Source: Ricinus communis
Lineage: Eukaryota > Streptophyta > Magnoliopsida > Malpighiales > Euphorbiaceae
DNA: 64,000 bases
Assembly: GCF_019578655.1 (NCBI RefSeq)
Contig: NC_063262.1
Location: 8,067,582-8,131,581 of the forward strand
Reading direction: 5' to 3'
Made by a program: the position numbers and the translations under genes. Positions 47,009-58,330 of the stretch are shown here, one piece after another. Under the pieces are notes generated by a model. The model did not search any database. It was given only the letters and a program-made list of their open reading frames with translations, and was not told the origin of the DNA. How positions within the stretch are numbered: the first letter of the stretch is position 1; each line of letters begins with the position of its first letter.

Positions 47009-50000
47009 TTCTTTTCAAAAAGATTTTTACCGATGGAGAAGAAAACAATGGGTTGGTGAGGAAATAGATGGCTTGCTTTAAAACACAGACAATTGTACAA
47101 GTGGAGACGTAATGGAAACTGGAAAGGTTTGGTTAAGATTAACAAAAGGATAATAATTTTTTTATTTTTTATTTTTTAAACTGTCATTTTTGAATGATTT
47201 GGACCGACCTTTACCGAGGGTCAGGGACATGAGATTTGACTTCTTTTTTTTCTTTGAGACTCCCTACGCGGTTTTGATGCGCGTGTCTTTGGATTTTACT
47301 GTTGTTTTTCCCTTTATTTTAAGTAAAAGAGAATTATTGAATAATGTGCCATTTTGTAGATGACTTTTGTTTTAAGGAAGCAATATTTTTCTTTCCTTAT
47401 AAAAGCATTGGCTTACTTTCTTATTAATTTTTCATTCTTTGATATGATATTGACATTCACTCGTGTTGTTCAATTAGGTAAAATCAATTTCTGATGGAAC
47501 GCCTAACATATAATTATCTATTTTTTTTTTATTATATCTCACCTCAACATAAACTCAAGAGTATTTTATACTTTTATTTATCAATTAGTTAGGTTTTAAT
47601 TTTTCTTTTTTTGTTAATAAATAATAATATAATGATTTATTTATTAATAAAAAATGAGCAAGATAGTTGAAGGAGTAGCACCTAAATTAGATTATTAAAG
47701 ATATCAGCATTATAATAAATTCAACAAATCTATCACTATACAGTAAAATTTTTTGTAGACATACATTTGAAGTTAAATAAAATTTATAATTATTAAGGAG
47801 ATTATAATTTAATGGAGGTTTGAGTATTAAGATTTTTTAGATTTAATATTTAATTTTATTAATGAAATGATAAGAATTAAATATAAAATATGTGAATATC
47901 TTGTCATATTATAGAAATAAGATTGGTGAGATAAAATAATATTATAATAAAAATAAAATATATCATAGTATATATTTTTCAGAGTTATATATAAAATTAT
48001 TACTATATAGAAAAATATTTTCTTAAGGTATAATTTATTACAATAGATAATTTAATTTTATTTATAATTTATTTAAATTAGGACAATAATTTTATGAATA
48101 TATAGAAATTATTCATATATAGAGTATCACTATAAAAATATTTTATTATATTTTGTTACTTATACCTACCTATGAGAAAATGCAATAAGAAATTCTAATG
48201 GCTAAAACTAGCCTATCCTTAATAATAATAATAATAGGCTTGATTTCTCACAAGACAATTCTATAATGATTTATATAAATATAAAATAATAAAATATAAA
48301 ATTAAATTTAAAAATTAAATATTAAAATAATTTTAAAATTTAAATACATCTCAAAAAAATAAAATATTTTGACAAAAAGAGATGTCATATTACTAAATAA
48401 AAAGAAAATCTACACAATTATGACATACAAAAATAAGAGATTTAACCCTATGCATGAGCATTAAATAATAAATTACATAATGGTTTAAAAAAAAAACCTT
48501 ATGATTTGGTAGATTTACAGAAAAAATTAATATATTAAATACAGTTAGTTAATAAACAAAGTCCATGATATAGTTTTCTTTTATATATATAATATATAAA
48601 AAAGAGTAGTGAAGTGTCGGTTCCAAAGAAACTGAGTAGTGGAGTTTGGTGCGCGCGTGTTCACACACACTATTGAGAATCGTGGAATTGGCAGTGGAGT
48701 TTCATGTGCTCGTGAGCCGTGACTGCCAGGCTGACACACGTAGCTGACTTGGCAGATAAATCCAATGGTCTTGGTTGAGTTTAATTAGAGTGTCCAAAAT
48801 CCTGGCGGTCCATCTAGTATAGCATTCGAAACGTTTCGTTCACTGTATTTATCTGTAATAACGTAATAAAATAAAATGGCTGCAATGCCAATTTAAGCCC
48901 CTAAACTTCTTAGTTGAGTCCTATTAGCCCCCCAAAGTAGCTTTTTGCCCTCTTAAAAGCATATCTTTATACAATCTGAATAATTAAGCCCAACTAAGAC
49001 ATGCAAGGCACGTTATATTTGTTTAGAGAGTTGCTTGATCTTAAAAAGAAATTAACCATTTACTTACCTATTATGCCACTGTTGTTAATTATAAATAATC
49101 TATTTTAATACATTTGATAAAATATTTTTAATATTTTAAAACCTTCTAATATAATAAATATATAAATATTTATTTATTTGTTTATTAGTTATATATATAA
49201 TTAATATGCTATTTTTAAAGCTTAAAATTATTAATATAGGTGAAATGAAGATATCGTTTCGCTTACATACTAAATCCGATTTTCATTTTTCTATTTATTC
49301 CACCTAATCTATTGGCTTTTCGCTCTACCAAATAGTAAAATATTTTTAGAATAACTTTCATTTTTTATTTCAGTCTTACAAGATCTAAATAGAATTGAAA
49401 GATTATGACTAAATTATGAGCTTATATATATTAAATGTAATTAAAAATATTACTCCTTAGGATTATAAATTATCTTATAATTAAAAAATTAACTTATTAT
49501 TTATAATACTAAAAAATAATTAAATTACTATCTATTTAGAAATTAATTTATTAATTAACATATCAATTTTACAATAAATATAAAAATTGTACACCTAATA
49601 TAATATTTATTTATCAAAAATAAATATACATATTAAAAGTTTATATTTAAAATAAGTAGATACGTCAACAAATTATGTTTAGTTCATTATTTATACAAAA
49701 TTAATAAAATACTTAATATGCTAATTTTTAAAATTAAAAATTATTATATAATTAAAAAATAAATATATTAATTAATATAATATTAAAATATAATTAAATC
49801 ATTATTACTATATTTAGAATTATTATATAATTATAGAATTAATTTATTATCTACTAAATTAATTATATAATTAATATAAAAATTTCACATCAACAATAAT
49901 ATTTATGCGTCAAAAAAATTTTCTTCTCAATATGTGGCTTAGTGTCATTAAGTGGGACGCTTTTCTCATATAGTTATAATTTATTACTCCATCAACATAA

Positions 50001-50493
50001 TTGATGATTGTTATGAATTAATTTTTTATATATATATTTTTTATTTTTTTATATTTATTTTCATCTTTTATATCTAGATATACTTATTAATTCTTACTAG
50101 TAGAATATTTTTATTTATTCAAAAATTGAGCTTTATTAAATTGCAATTTACGACTATATCTCTAGATAATTTCTTTTACTATTATTATTGGTTTAAGAGC
50201 TTTCCTTTTTTGTTTTTTCTTACACTGTTGCTTTCATTGAGCTAATTTTATAGATGTTTTTATATATATATTAGATTAATTAGTTATATGAGCTTTGTTC
50301 TTTATCATTATTCGTTCAATTTAATGATGATGACACAAGATAATGTATTATTATATAATTATTATAGCTATTTACAGATAATGAGATTGATAAAATTTAT
50401 CTAAATAGCTTTTCTTAATATAATAGGTGAATTAAAGAATTTTTACAATTATAATGACTTGTTTATAAGGAAGCAAAATTAACCCTTATTGAC

Positions 50494-52020
50494 GGATTCT
50501 ATAGTAATAAAGTGATATATTTGATGAGATTAATTTTAGTTAATTTTTTTCATTTCTTCTATCTCTATGAATATTTTTTAGGAATAATCACAAAAATGGT
50601 GTGTAAATTTGTTAAGATTTAACAATCAAGTGTTTAAACTTTTAAAGTTACAATTTAGTGTAAACCCTGAAATTATTAACATTTAAGTGTGTGAAACCTG
50701 TAACTTATATTAAAAAAAAAACTAAATAATTACTAAGATGGTATGTGAACTTGTTAAAACTTGACAATTAAGTATTTAAAGTCTTCAAAATTACAATTTA
50801 GTGTATCTTACTATTGAGTATATATAGCAGGTTAATAGCAACTATAGACTTATAATCTTAAAATACATATTATCTGCTTAGTAGATTAAAAAAAATGTCA
50901 AAAAACATCTTTAAAAATTATCTATTTTTAATAGATTAATACACTGTTCTTATTACCACCATCATTATACTGTTCTCGCTATATTTTCATCAATTCTTTT
51001 AAAGAAATTTTTATCTAACTTTAAGCGGCACTTTGTATTTTTCAACTCATCACTATAAACATCTAAAACAAAATCGATCATTTTTTACGATGATAATTTA
51101 ACTATAATGTTAATTACTAATACATGTTCTTATGACATGTATAGTATTTATTTATACATTTTTATCTATCTTTTAAATTTTTATTGTGTACATGAAAAGT
51201 TTACCCTGTTGTATTTTCCTACAAGTTAATAATTTTTAATTTTATAATTAAATTGTACCTTTTAAAAGTTTAAACACTTTATTATTAAATTTTAACAAGT
51301 TGATACATCATTTTATAATAAGTTGATATGGATAACCTGTGACCTGTTGTTTGACCTACTATATACACTCAATCGTAAATATTTACTAGGTTCATATACC
51401 AAATTATAACTTTTAAAAGTTTAAATATTTAGTTGTCAAAATTTAATAAGTTCAAATACTATTTTTATAATTATCCCTACCTTTTATTATAAATTATCAA
51501 AATATAATATCATTTTATTGGAAGTAAATCTAATATTATTTTAACGCAGAAAATATATGCATTTATTTGTAAGTAAAATAAATCTCTCCATAAATTTTAA
51601 TTAAAGAGAGTGGCAGTGTTTGTAATTCTAATGCTTTAGTTAAAAAGGGATATTTGAAGTTGCCAATATAAAAAAATCTAAAATTCATTAAATAAGAGAT
51701 ACACGTGCGCCCACAAAGAAAGTACTGAAATAAAAAATTATATTATTTTTATAGAAACAGCAATTATTATGAGATTATTTATGAATATAATTTCTAATGC
51801 CAGAGTAATTAAAGACTGAGAACTAAGTATATAGCTTGTATATTTATAATAATTTTTTTAATTCTAAAATTATGTATCTAATTTACTTTTAATACATTAA
51901 TTTTATACTATTTTATAGTTTTAATTTTATTAATAATTTAATAATTTGTTGATCTACTAAATATATTAATTAAAATTGGATTAATTGCATATCATAAAAT
52001 ATAGAAACTGCAAAGGTGAA
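50494..52020 (+). repeat. Dispersed repeat copy B (filled site)
   Basis: Colinear with 42708-43310 but interrupted between CTATGAATATTTTTT and CCTTTTATTATAAATTA by a 900-base TIR element. Sequence resumes matching copy A immediately after it. Confidence 0.8.
50580..51479. mobile_element. Hairpin-type TIR element, about 900 bp, with duplicated terminal repeats
   Basis: The left end AGGAATAATCACAAAAATGG and roughly 80 further bases are the inverted complement of the right end (closing ATAATTATCCCT). A second, diverged copy of the same terminal sequence lies inside each end (about 50735-50810 and 51245-51325), so each arm carries the repeat twice. There is no coding capacity. Comparison with the empty site at 42795-42810 confirms it as an insertion. 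The target duplication is unclear, so the superfamily (Mutator-like MITE is a guess) is not settled. Confidence 0.75.
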
Positions 52021-52751
52021 AAAGACAGATAAATTTATTAACTACTTGAGTTAATTTAGTTATTTATCAACTTAATTTAATAATAAATGAAACTAACAAT
52101 TTATTATCTATAAATCTAGAAGTTTAACGCTATTTGAATTTTTTTTTTAAATACTATTAGAATTTTGTTATCAAATTATATCAAAAACAATATAAGATTA
52201 TTTTTATTATATATTTATACCCATCCTATTTTTTTAGTGTTTCCTTAGAACAATCATGATTTAATTTAAAGTAATTCCTATAAAATTAACTATCATTTCT
52301 ATTTTAATTACAGGCTTGCATGTTAATAGGTGAACAAAGTCCAACAATCCATGCCAAAGTTAGAAACTAATTTCCTTGTAGAAGATAATATTTAGGGGAG
52401 GGTGAATTTCTCTTCCCTAATAAAAACCTTAATTTATATAAAATAAAACTGTAATTCAGCAAGGAAATTGATTTACTAATCTTAGTAAATGTCCCCATTT
52501 AACGAGCAAATAACAACTCACCTATCTTGTTCTTGCCAAATTACTAAATATTGTTGGCAATGCATTATTATTTATAAAACAAAATAATCTTATTTTTTTA
52601 TCTGTATTTAACCCAAAAAAAAAATGTGAAAGGAAAAGAAAATATCCATTGTCTAGCCAGAAACATAGGATCATTGACCAAAATCTTATGGCCATATTTA
52701 CCAATCTGATTCCCTAAACTATTACCTTCCATTTCCTTCTCTTTCTCTCTA

Positions 52752-52793
52752 ATGGCAATCTCTCCTTCCAGCTGGTTTATCAAAGTCCATTAA
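52752..52793 (+). promoter_or_regulatory. uORF overlapping the MIZ1-like start codon
   Basis: ATG at 52752 opens a 13-codon frame (MAISPSSWFIKVH) whose TAA stop (52791-52793) shares its last A with the main ATG (TAATG). If the transcript starts upstream, the main protein would need leaky scanning or termination-reinitiation. Confidence 0.5.
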
Positions 52794-53560
52794 TGGGGGA
52801 GCCAATGCAGCCTCCTAGCACCGCTGCTTCCTCCAACGACTCGCCCAGAACACCCAAATCACCAGCACCGACACCTCCACATCCACAACAACCACTGCAA
52901 CAGACCTCAAACCTTCTCCAACCTTCTTCAGAGAAAAAGAAGAACAAAACAAAAGTTTTTCGCGTTTTCCGCTCGGTTTTTCGATCTCTCCCCATCATAA
53001 CCCCTGCGTGCAAGATTCCTGTTCTCCAAGGTGGCTTATTACCTGACCCCCACCACCGGCACGTATCAGGAAATAAGGTGACCGGAACGTTATTTGGGTA
53101 CCGTAAAGGTAGGGTCAGTTTGTCTATACAAGAAAATCCAAGGTGTTTTCCTTCCGTAATCGTCGAGTTAGCCATACAAACTAATGTGTTGCAGAAGGAA
53201 CTAGGTTCAGGAATGGTGAGAATTGCATTAGAATGTGAAAAGAGACCAGAAAAAGATAAAATTAGGTTGTTAGACGAGCCATTATGGACCATGTTCTGTA
53301 ATGGTAAAAAGAACGGTTATGGAGTGAAGAGGGATGCGCTAGAGGAAGATTTGAAAGTTATGGAGCTTCTTAGGGCTGTTTCCATGGGGGCTGGTGTTCT
53401 TCCTGGGAGTTCAGATGCTGAAGGCCCAGACAGCGAGTTTGCTTACATTAGGGCCCATTTTGAACGGGTTGTGGGCTCCAAAGATTCCGAAACATTGTAC
53501 ATGATCAGCCCTGAAGGTAATAATGGGCCTGAGCTTAGCATTTTCTTTGTGCGAGTATGA
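52793..53560 (+). CDS. MIZU-KUSSEI1-like protein (DUF617)
   Basis: A single uninterrupted 255-residue frame. The N-terminus (1-50) is Pro/Ser-rich, followed by a basic KKKNKTKVFRVFRSVFRS stretch. The DUF617 core follows, with VTGTLFGYRKGRVSLSIQ, the long conserved block PSVIVELAIQTNVLQKELGS, then LLDEPLWTMFCNGKKNGYGV, and it ends with GPELSIFFVRV. Intronless structure, length and domain end are typical of the MIZ1/DUF617 family. Arabidopsis MIZ1 is needed for root hydrotropism and associates with the cytosolic face of the ER; other paralogues are uncharacterised. Which paralogue this is cannot be told, so no symbol is given. No defects seen. Confidence 0.93.
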   Translation: MGEPMQPPSTAASSNDSPRTPKSPAPTPPHPQQPLQQTSNLLQPSSEKKKNKTKVFRVFRSVFRSLPIITPACKIPVLQGGLLPDPHHRHVSGNKVTGTLFGYRKGRVSLSIQENPRCFPSVIVELAIQTNVLQKELGSGMVRIALECEKRPEKDKIRLLDEPLWTMFCNGKKNGYGVKRDALEEDLKVMELLRAVSMGAGVLPGSSDAEGPDSEFAYIRAHFERVVGSKDSETLYMISPEGNNGPELSIFFVRV

Positions 53561-54059
53561 CAGGTGTCGGGATCTGATTCGAACAATTACATGATAATGA
53601 GGAGGTGGTTGGTTCCTCTATGGATTTATTTACATGATGCATCTATCTTCTTTCTTGTGGGAGCGAAGAGGTTGATTAGTGAGTGTAGATAATTAAAGAT
53701 ATAGAGAAGGAGAGAAGGGTCATTAGGTAGTTTCTTTTCTTAAGTTTTAACTAATAATTGATGGACATACAATGATAATCATGCACAATTCGTTGGTTTG
53801 GAATAGATCGATGTTGACTCAATAAAGTTGGAGGCATTTATTTGTTTTTAATGATTTTTTTTTCTTTTTTGGTTGTTTTTCATGTAAGCAATAGCATTTT
53901 TTTTCTTTAAATCTCTCCTTTCTTTCTTTTCCCTAAACTTTGCCTTCGTTTATTACCTAGAGAAAAAGGTTAGATACTCAATAGTTATTTAGTTCATTTT
54001 CATGGGTTATGTGATTTTTAGTTAAGGTGAAATGTATTAGAAAAATCTCAATTTATAAC
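53561..54059. other. Downstream region of the MIZ1-like gene
   Basis: No gene; a probable 3'-UTR over the first few hundred bases, then T-rich spacer. Confidence 0.5.
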
Positions 54060-55270
54060 TAATAGTTGAAAAAGGATTCATTTGAAAAATAACTCTCAGA
54101 AACTTCTCTAGTTGAAAAAGGAGCTATAAGCATGTTATTATCCTCCATAGAGACCTGAGCATGCACATAATTCAAATTAACATCACATAAGCCCATTTGA
54201 TCCTCAATCCAAACACCACCTCCATCCTGCAATCTAATAATTTTATTTTTCTTTTTACGCATAGAAGCCATAGAATGAAAAACTTTAGAATTAGAATCCC
54301 CACTTTCAAGCCAAAATTTTTTGCCTTCTGCTTCCAATAAGCTTCCTCCTACACAAGAAGAGAAGCCAACAACTTTTATTTTTTGGAAAGCATAACAACA
54401 ACATCTGGAGCCACATAATTTCTCAGTCTAAGAATATCACTTTTACACTGATTAATTTTTCTAAAAAATTGTTGCCGGAAATTCTTACTCCAATCCTTCA
54501 TGTCCAAGATACAACACTAAAGACGATCAAGTAACAACGCACCTCCTGAATTGGACCAGCTAGCTTCTACCTTATTTACTAATTCCTGCTCTACGAGCTA
54601 AGCATTTCCGAACTTGAAAGCATGAGAAATAGACTTATGGGTAGTGCCCAGGGTGTTTAGCTCCAAAGGAGTATGGTTTGAAATAGCAGCAATAAGATTA
54701 CGTACCCTTGCATTAGGAAAAGTGCCAACCAATCATCATTCACCATCATCTTGTCCAACCGTTCACGAACCCAATGATTAGACCCTCTATCTCGCTCCCA
54801 CGTAAACAGGTAACCCACTAAAGGTAACTCATGTAACAAACACTCATCAACAACATTTCGAAAGCCCTTAAAAAGCTAAGGGGGATTGAGGAGCACCTCC
54901 TTCTTTATCAGTATCAAGTAATAGATCATTAAAATCTCCACAAATATACCAAGGCAAGTTTGATGCTTGACATAATTTTCGAATCAAGTTCCAGAAATCC
55001 TGTCTCTTTGTTCTATAAGGAAAACCATAAAATCCAGTGCACTTCCAACTCATACCATTATCATCTGCACACTGCATATCAATGTGATTATTGGATAAAC
55101 TAAGTAAAGAAAACATTGAGGACTTGCGCCAAATAAATGCCAAACCACCACTACGACCAGTATAATCCACAACAAAACAACTCTCATAACCCAATTTATT
55201 CTTTGTTGCTTCAATTTTATTCAAATGAACAAGAGTTTCAATCAGTTGGATTTTATTAAAAATTGTTTGA
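54060..55270 (-). pseudogene. LINE ORF2 5' part: endonuclease domain and linker
   Basis: From 55270 downward: LNKIEATKNKLGYESC, GRSGGLAFIWR, GFYGFPYRTKRQDFW, then WYICGDFNDLL (apurinic endonuclease core with GDFN), followed by FTWERDRG and VRERLDKMMVNDDW, and a linker reaching FWLESGDSNSKVFH. This order is the endonuclease of plant L1-type LINEs. Frames switch and stops occur near 54868, 54657 and in between. Sequence is lost before the reverse transcriptase, so this copy lacks its 3' side. Confidence 0.85.
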
Positions 55271-56759
55271 GTTAGATATTAACTCCATTTTATGTTTAGT
55301 TCTAGAAACTCAATTTAGCGTCACTTCTTTATTTATTTTAAAAGAAATGATTTTGGCAGGAAAAAAATATTAATTTTATATGCAATCATATTCAAATAAA
55401 GTTGAATTGAGTGAACCTTAAAAAATTTATATATCTTTTAAAACTGTTAAAAAATAAATTATAATTTTTTGGATTTAGGTGTTTAAACTTAAAGTTATTG
55501 AAGTTGTATAAACACAAAGCACATTTTAAATAAATTAAAAGAATTAAATTATTTATATTTTTTATTATTTTTAAATTAAATTTTTATGTTATATATGATA
55601 AAATAAGTCATTATTTTTAGGTGCAATTAAATTCTCAAAACTCTTATATATTTGTAATCTAAACCATTCTCTTAACTGAGGTAACCGTTAAGTTTAGGTG
55701 ATGTGGCCCCTCTTAACAAAGTATGTTCTTAAAGATACTTTAAATAAAAAGTAAAATTTAAATCTAAATTAATCATTCTTACATATATATATATATATAA
55801 AAGTTATTCTCAGTTTACAATTGATGGAGATTAAAAATATTTGTCAACAGTAAATGGAGTGAATTTTGAGAGTTAGAAATGTCAATATCGTAATATTTAT
55901 CATTATACTTTTTGTTTCTTTTGTTTTCAATCTGTCTTAATTTTTTACTATTTAAAATATCAAAAAATATTACTCATTACAATTGAAAAATAAAAAAAAA
56001 ATACTGTCTTTTAAATTATCTCTAATGAAGCTTCTATTACAGATTTTCAGATTTAACAAAATTGTTTTTTTTTTTTTCAATTTCTTTGGAGTTCATTTAA
56101 AATTAGGAATTTAAAGTAATAAATGCATTTTCTAACAATTTTTCTTTTTTGGGAAAAACGGAAAAGAATAAATCCTCAAATAAACAAAGTTTTGAATTCC
56201 CTCATTCTCTGCACCTGGGACAACGAATGGCGATTGTTCAATGCATTTGCTAAGAAACTTTTGTGCAAATTTATTTCAGGAAAAAAAAATAATACGATAG
56301 AAATATACCAAAAATAGAGCTCAATTTTAATGCTATCAAATAAAATCAAATTTTTAAAACAGAGGACACAAAAGTAGAATGGATTTGCTTTGAAGAGAGA
56401 AAATGATACGAGAAGCTTCAGCGTTGTCCAATATGGAGACTCCATTCCAAAGCAATACCACCTGCCCACCAAATTACTCTATGTATGGGTACATATGAAA
56501 CAAATAGAAAAAGGAGACACTGCCGTTGTGGTGGGAGAAAGGGTAGGAAGGCGAGAGGTTTTTGTCTCCTGCATCATATATGCATATTGTGTAAGATTGT
56601 TGCGGTAGTGATGGTGAGAGAGTTGCGGTGTTGGTGGAGATGAAGATGACGTGTGCGGCAGTTTAATGCACAGTTAAGGAAATGGCTTAAATTACAGTTC
56701 AAGAGTTTAATTGCATCGAAAGATAGTTCAAGGGCTAATTCATTCCTCGCACCGAATCG
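55271..56759. other. AT-rich spacer between two LINE fragments
   Basis: No gene recognised; simple A/T runs and a (TA)n near 55783-55798. 56340-56700 has normal composition without a convincing reading frame. Confidence 0.4.
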
Positions 56760-57239
56760 TTAGAGACAAAAATACACATTTTCTCTTTTAAAGGTTAGGC
56801 TTGGAATAAAAAGGATATTCTGATAGTAGGAGGGCCAGAAAAAAATTGAAAGAAGAACTAGAGATTGAGACTTCATTTGTTTCGTTGAAAATAAATTATT
56901 CCTAAAAAAGATATTACACAAAGCAATATTCTGATAATGACTTGGACTAGGAGAAAGCTGCTTTAGACCCCAAAGCAATATTCCAATATTACACATAACG
57001 GGTCTAAAAAGATGCTGGAATAGAGCGAAAAAGAAATCACCAAAATTCTGATCATGACTTGGACTAAGAGAAAGCTGCAGAGATTGTCAACCCGTATGTG
57101 CATAATGGCAAGCAACACATGAGTGCACATAATCCTCGTTAACTCAATTGCACATAATACAAGTAGTATTTATATGCATCCCACGACACATCAAGGAGAC
57201 TTTTAAGGGGTAAACCATGATTGCATAATCTCCATAAAA
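56760..57239 (-). pseudogene. LINE ORF2 3' part, continued beyond the gypsy insertion
   Basis: Reads FLWRLCNHGLPLKS-like sequence near 57190-57235 (zf-RVT region), then CNIGILLWGLKQL near 56990-56950. It contains a local direct duplication of about 110 bases, marked by TGACTTGGACTA-G/A-GAGAAAGCTGC at 56938-56963 and 57053-57077. It is the continuation of the minus-strand LINE at 62114-62873, separated by the LTR element. Heavily decayed. Confidence 0.7.
57235..57239. repeat. Left 5-bp target duplication of the gypsy element
   Basis: TAAAA before TGATAAGCCC, identical to 62109-62113. Confidence 0.9.
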
Positions 57240-57559
57240 TGATAAGCCCAGAAGATCTCAACGTGTCCCAATTTCCAATTCCAAGTTTATTGACTGATAA
57301 TGGTGATTTGGTCCAAGTAGTTAGATAGTTATTTGCATTTAGTTGAGTTAGTAATAGTTGGCTAAAATAGTGGCACTAGCCATTGTTGCCCACTAGAATA
57401 GGAAAAGTTGTTGAGTTTCTTTGTATTTAAACTCTGTCAATTGACAGTAGTAAGCAGTTCAAAAAAAAAAGTTAATCAAGTCTTTGAGGTTCATTATCAC
57501 CTTACGGATAATACTGTTTTCTTATTTGTTTTCCTTGAGGCTTTGACTGGGACCTATCA
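57240..57559 (+). repeat. 5' LTR of the gypsy element
   Basis: 320 bases, TGATAAGCCC...GACCTATCA. TGTATTTAAA near 57423 may be the TATA region. Confidence 0.93.
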
Positions 57560-57560
57560 T

Positions 57561-57572
57561 TGGTATTAGAGC
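57561..57572 (+). other. Gypsy Met-tRNA primer-binding site
   Basis: TGGTATTAGAGC, one mismatch from the initiator Met-tRNA complement, one base after the 5' LTR. Confidence 0.85.
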
Positions 57573-57573
57573 C

Positions 57574-58330
57574 ATGACATCCAACAAAGAGAGAATTGAA
57601 AATCTGGAATCCAGCATTGGCGGACTGCGGGATAATTTCTCTCTCATGGAGCAGGGGAATAATCGACAAATTCAAGCAATTGGAGGCCACCATCAGCAAA
57701 CTGGCTGACGCCTTGCAGGGACAATCAGTCACCAACAACAATGATCGACAAGGAAACTCTTCCACTAGGCGACTTCGTATTGGCAGAGAAGAGTATCGAG
57801 ATAGAAATGATGAAGGCCGGCCAATATTTTCATCCAAATTGGCTAAAATTGAATTTCCTCGATTCTCAGGAGATGATCCCACAGAATGGTTCTCACGAGT
57901 TGAACAATTTTTTGAGTATCAGAATGCGAGAATTTTGATGAAGCGTTATCACGAGTAACGCAAAGGGGCTCATTAAGGGATTATCATAAGGAATTTGAAA
58001 ACCTAGGCAACAGGGTGCAAGGATGGACTCAGAGAGCGCTGGTGGGGACATTCATAGGAGGGCTTAAACCAGAAATTGCAGAGGGCATAAGGATGTTCAA
58101 ACCGCAATCCTTGAAAGAAGCCATTAGCTTGGCACGTATGCGAGACAAACAATTAATTCGTACGCGGAGGCTAACACGACCACTTAACAAACCAGCAGTA
58201 GAAACCATTACATCAGATGCAGCCAAGATAACACCAGCAACTAAATGGCTTTTATGGGAAGAAATGCAAAAACGAAGAGCTCAAGGTCTTTACTTCAATT
58301 GCGATGAACGATTTACACCATGTCACAAGT
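57574..58330 (+). pseudogene. Gypsy gag with internal deletion
   Basis: ATG 57574 opens MTSNKERIENLESSIGGL, but a frameshift near 57655 moves the frame to 57596-57958 (IEFPRFSGDDPTEWFSRVEQ and FFEYQ). There the sequence jumps into ENFDEALSRVTQRGSLRDYH in another frame at about 57928-57990. About 60 residues of the usual gag core (the region between FFEYQ and FDEAL) are missing. The frame continues into 58015-59070 (FIGGLKPEI, ISLARMRDKQ). A Cys-rich CDERFTPCHKCRK near 58300-58340 replaces a standard zinc knuckle, as in many chromoviruses. Confidence 0.85.

Larger units (their letters stand above)
47009..52750. other. Long AT-rich intergenic region
   Basis: No coding gene seen. 48610-48850 has normal base composition with GT-rich and G-box-like sequence but no ORF. 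49440-49870 holds degenerate AT-rich direct repeats. 50494-52020 is repeat copy B with a TIR element inside. 52300-52750 is the promoter side of the MIZ1-like gene. Confidence 0.5.

Noticed and set aside
52780..53292. 170-codon antisense ORF over the MIZ1-like gene
   Set aside because: A shadow of the DUF617 coding strand with no independent similarity.
57561..57572. TGGTATTAGAGC and the similar motif at 63185 considered as tRNA gene remnants
   Set aside because: Position directly after LTRs and lack of any cloverleaf show they are primer-binding sites.
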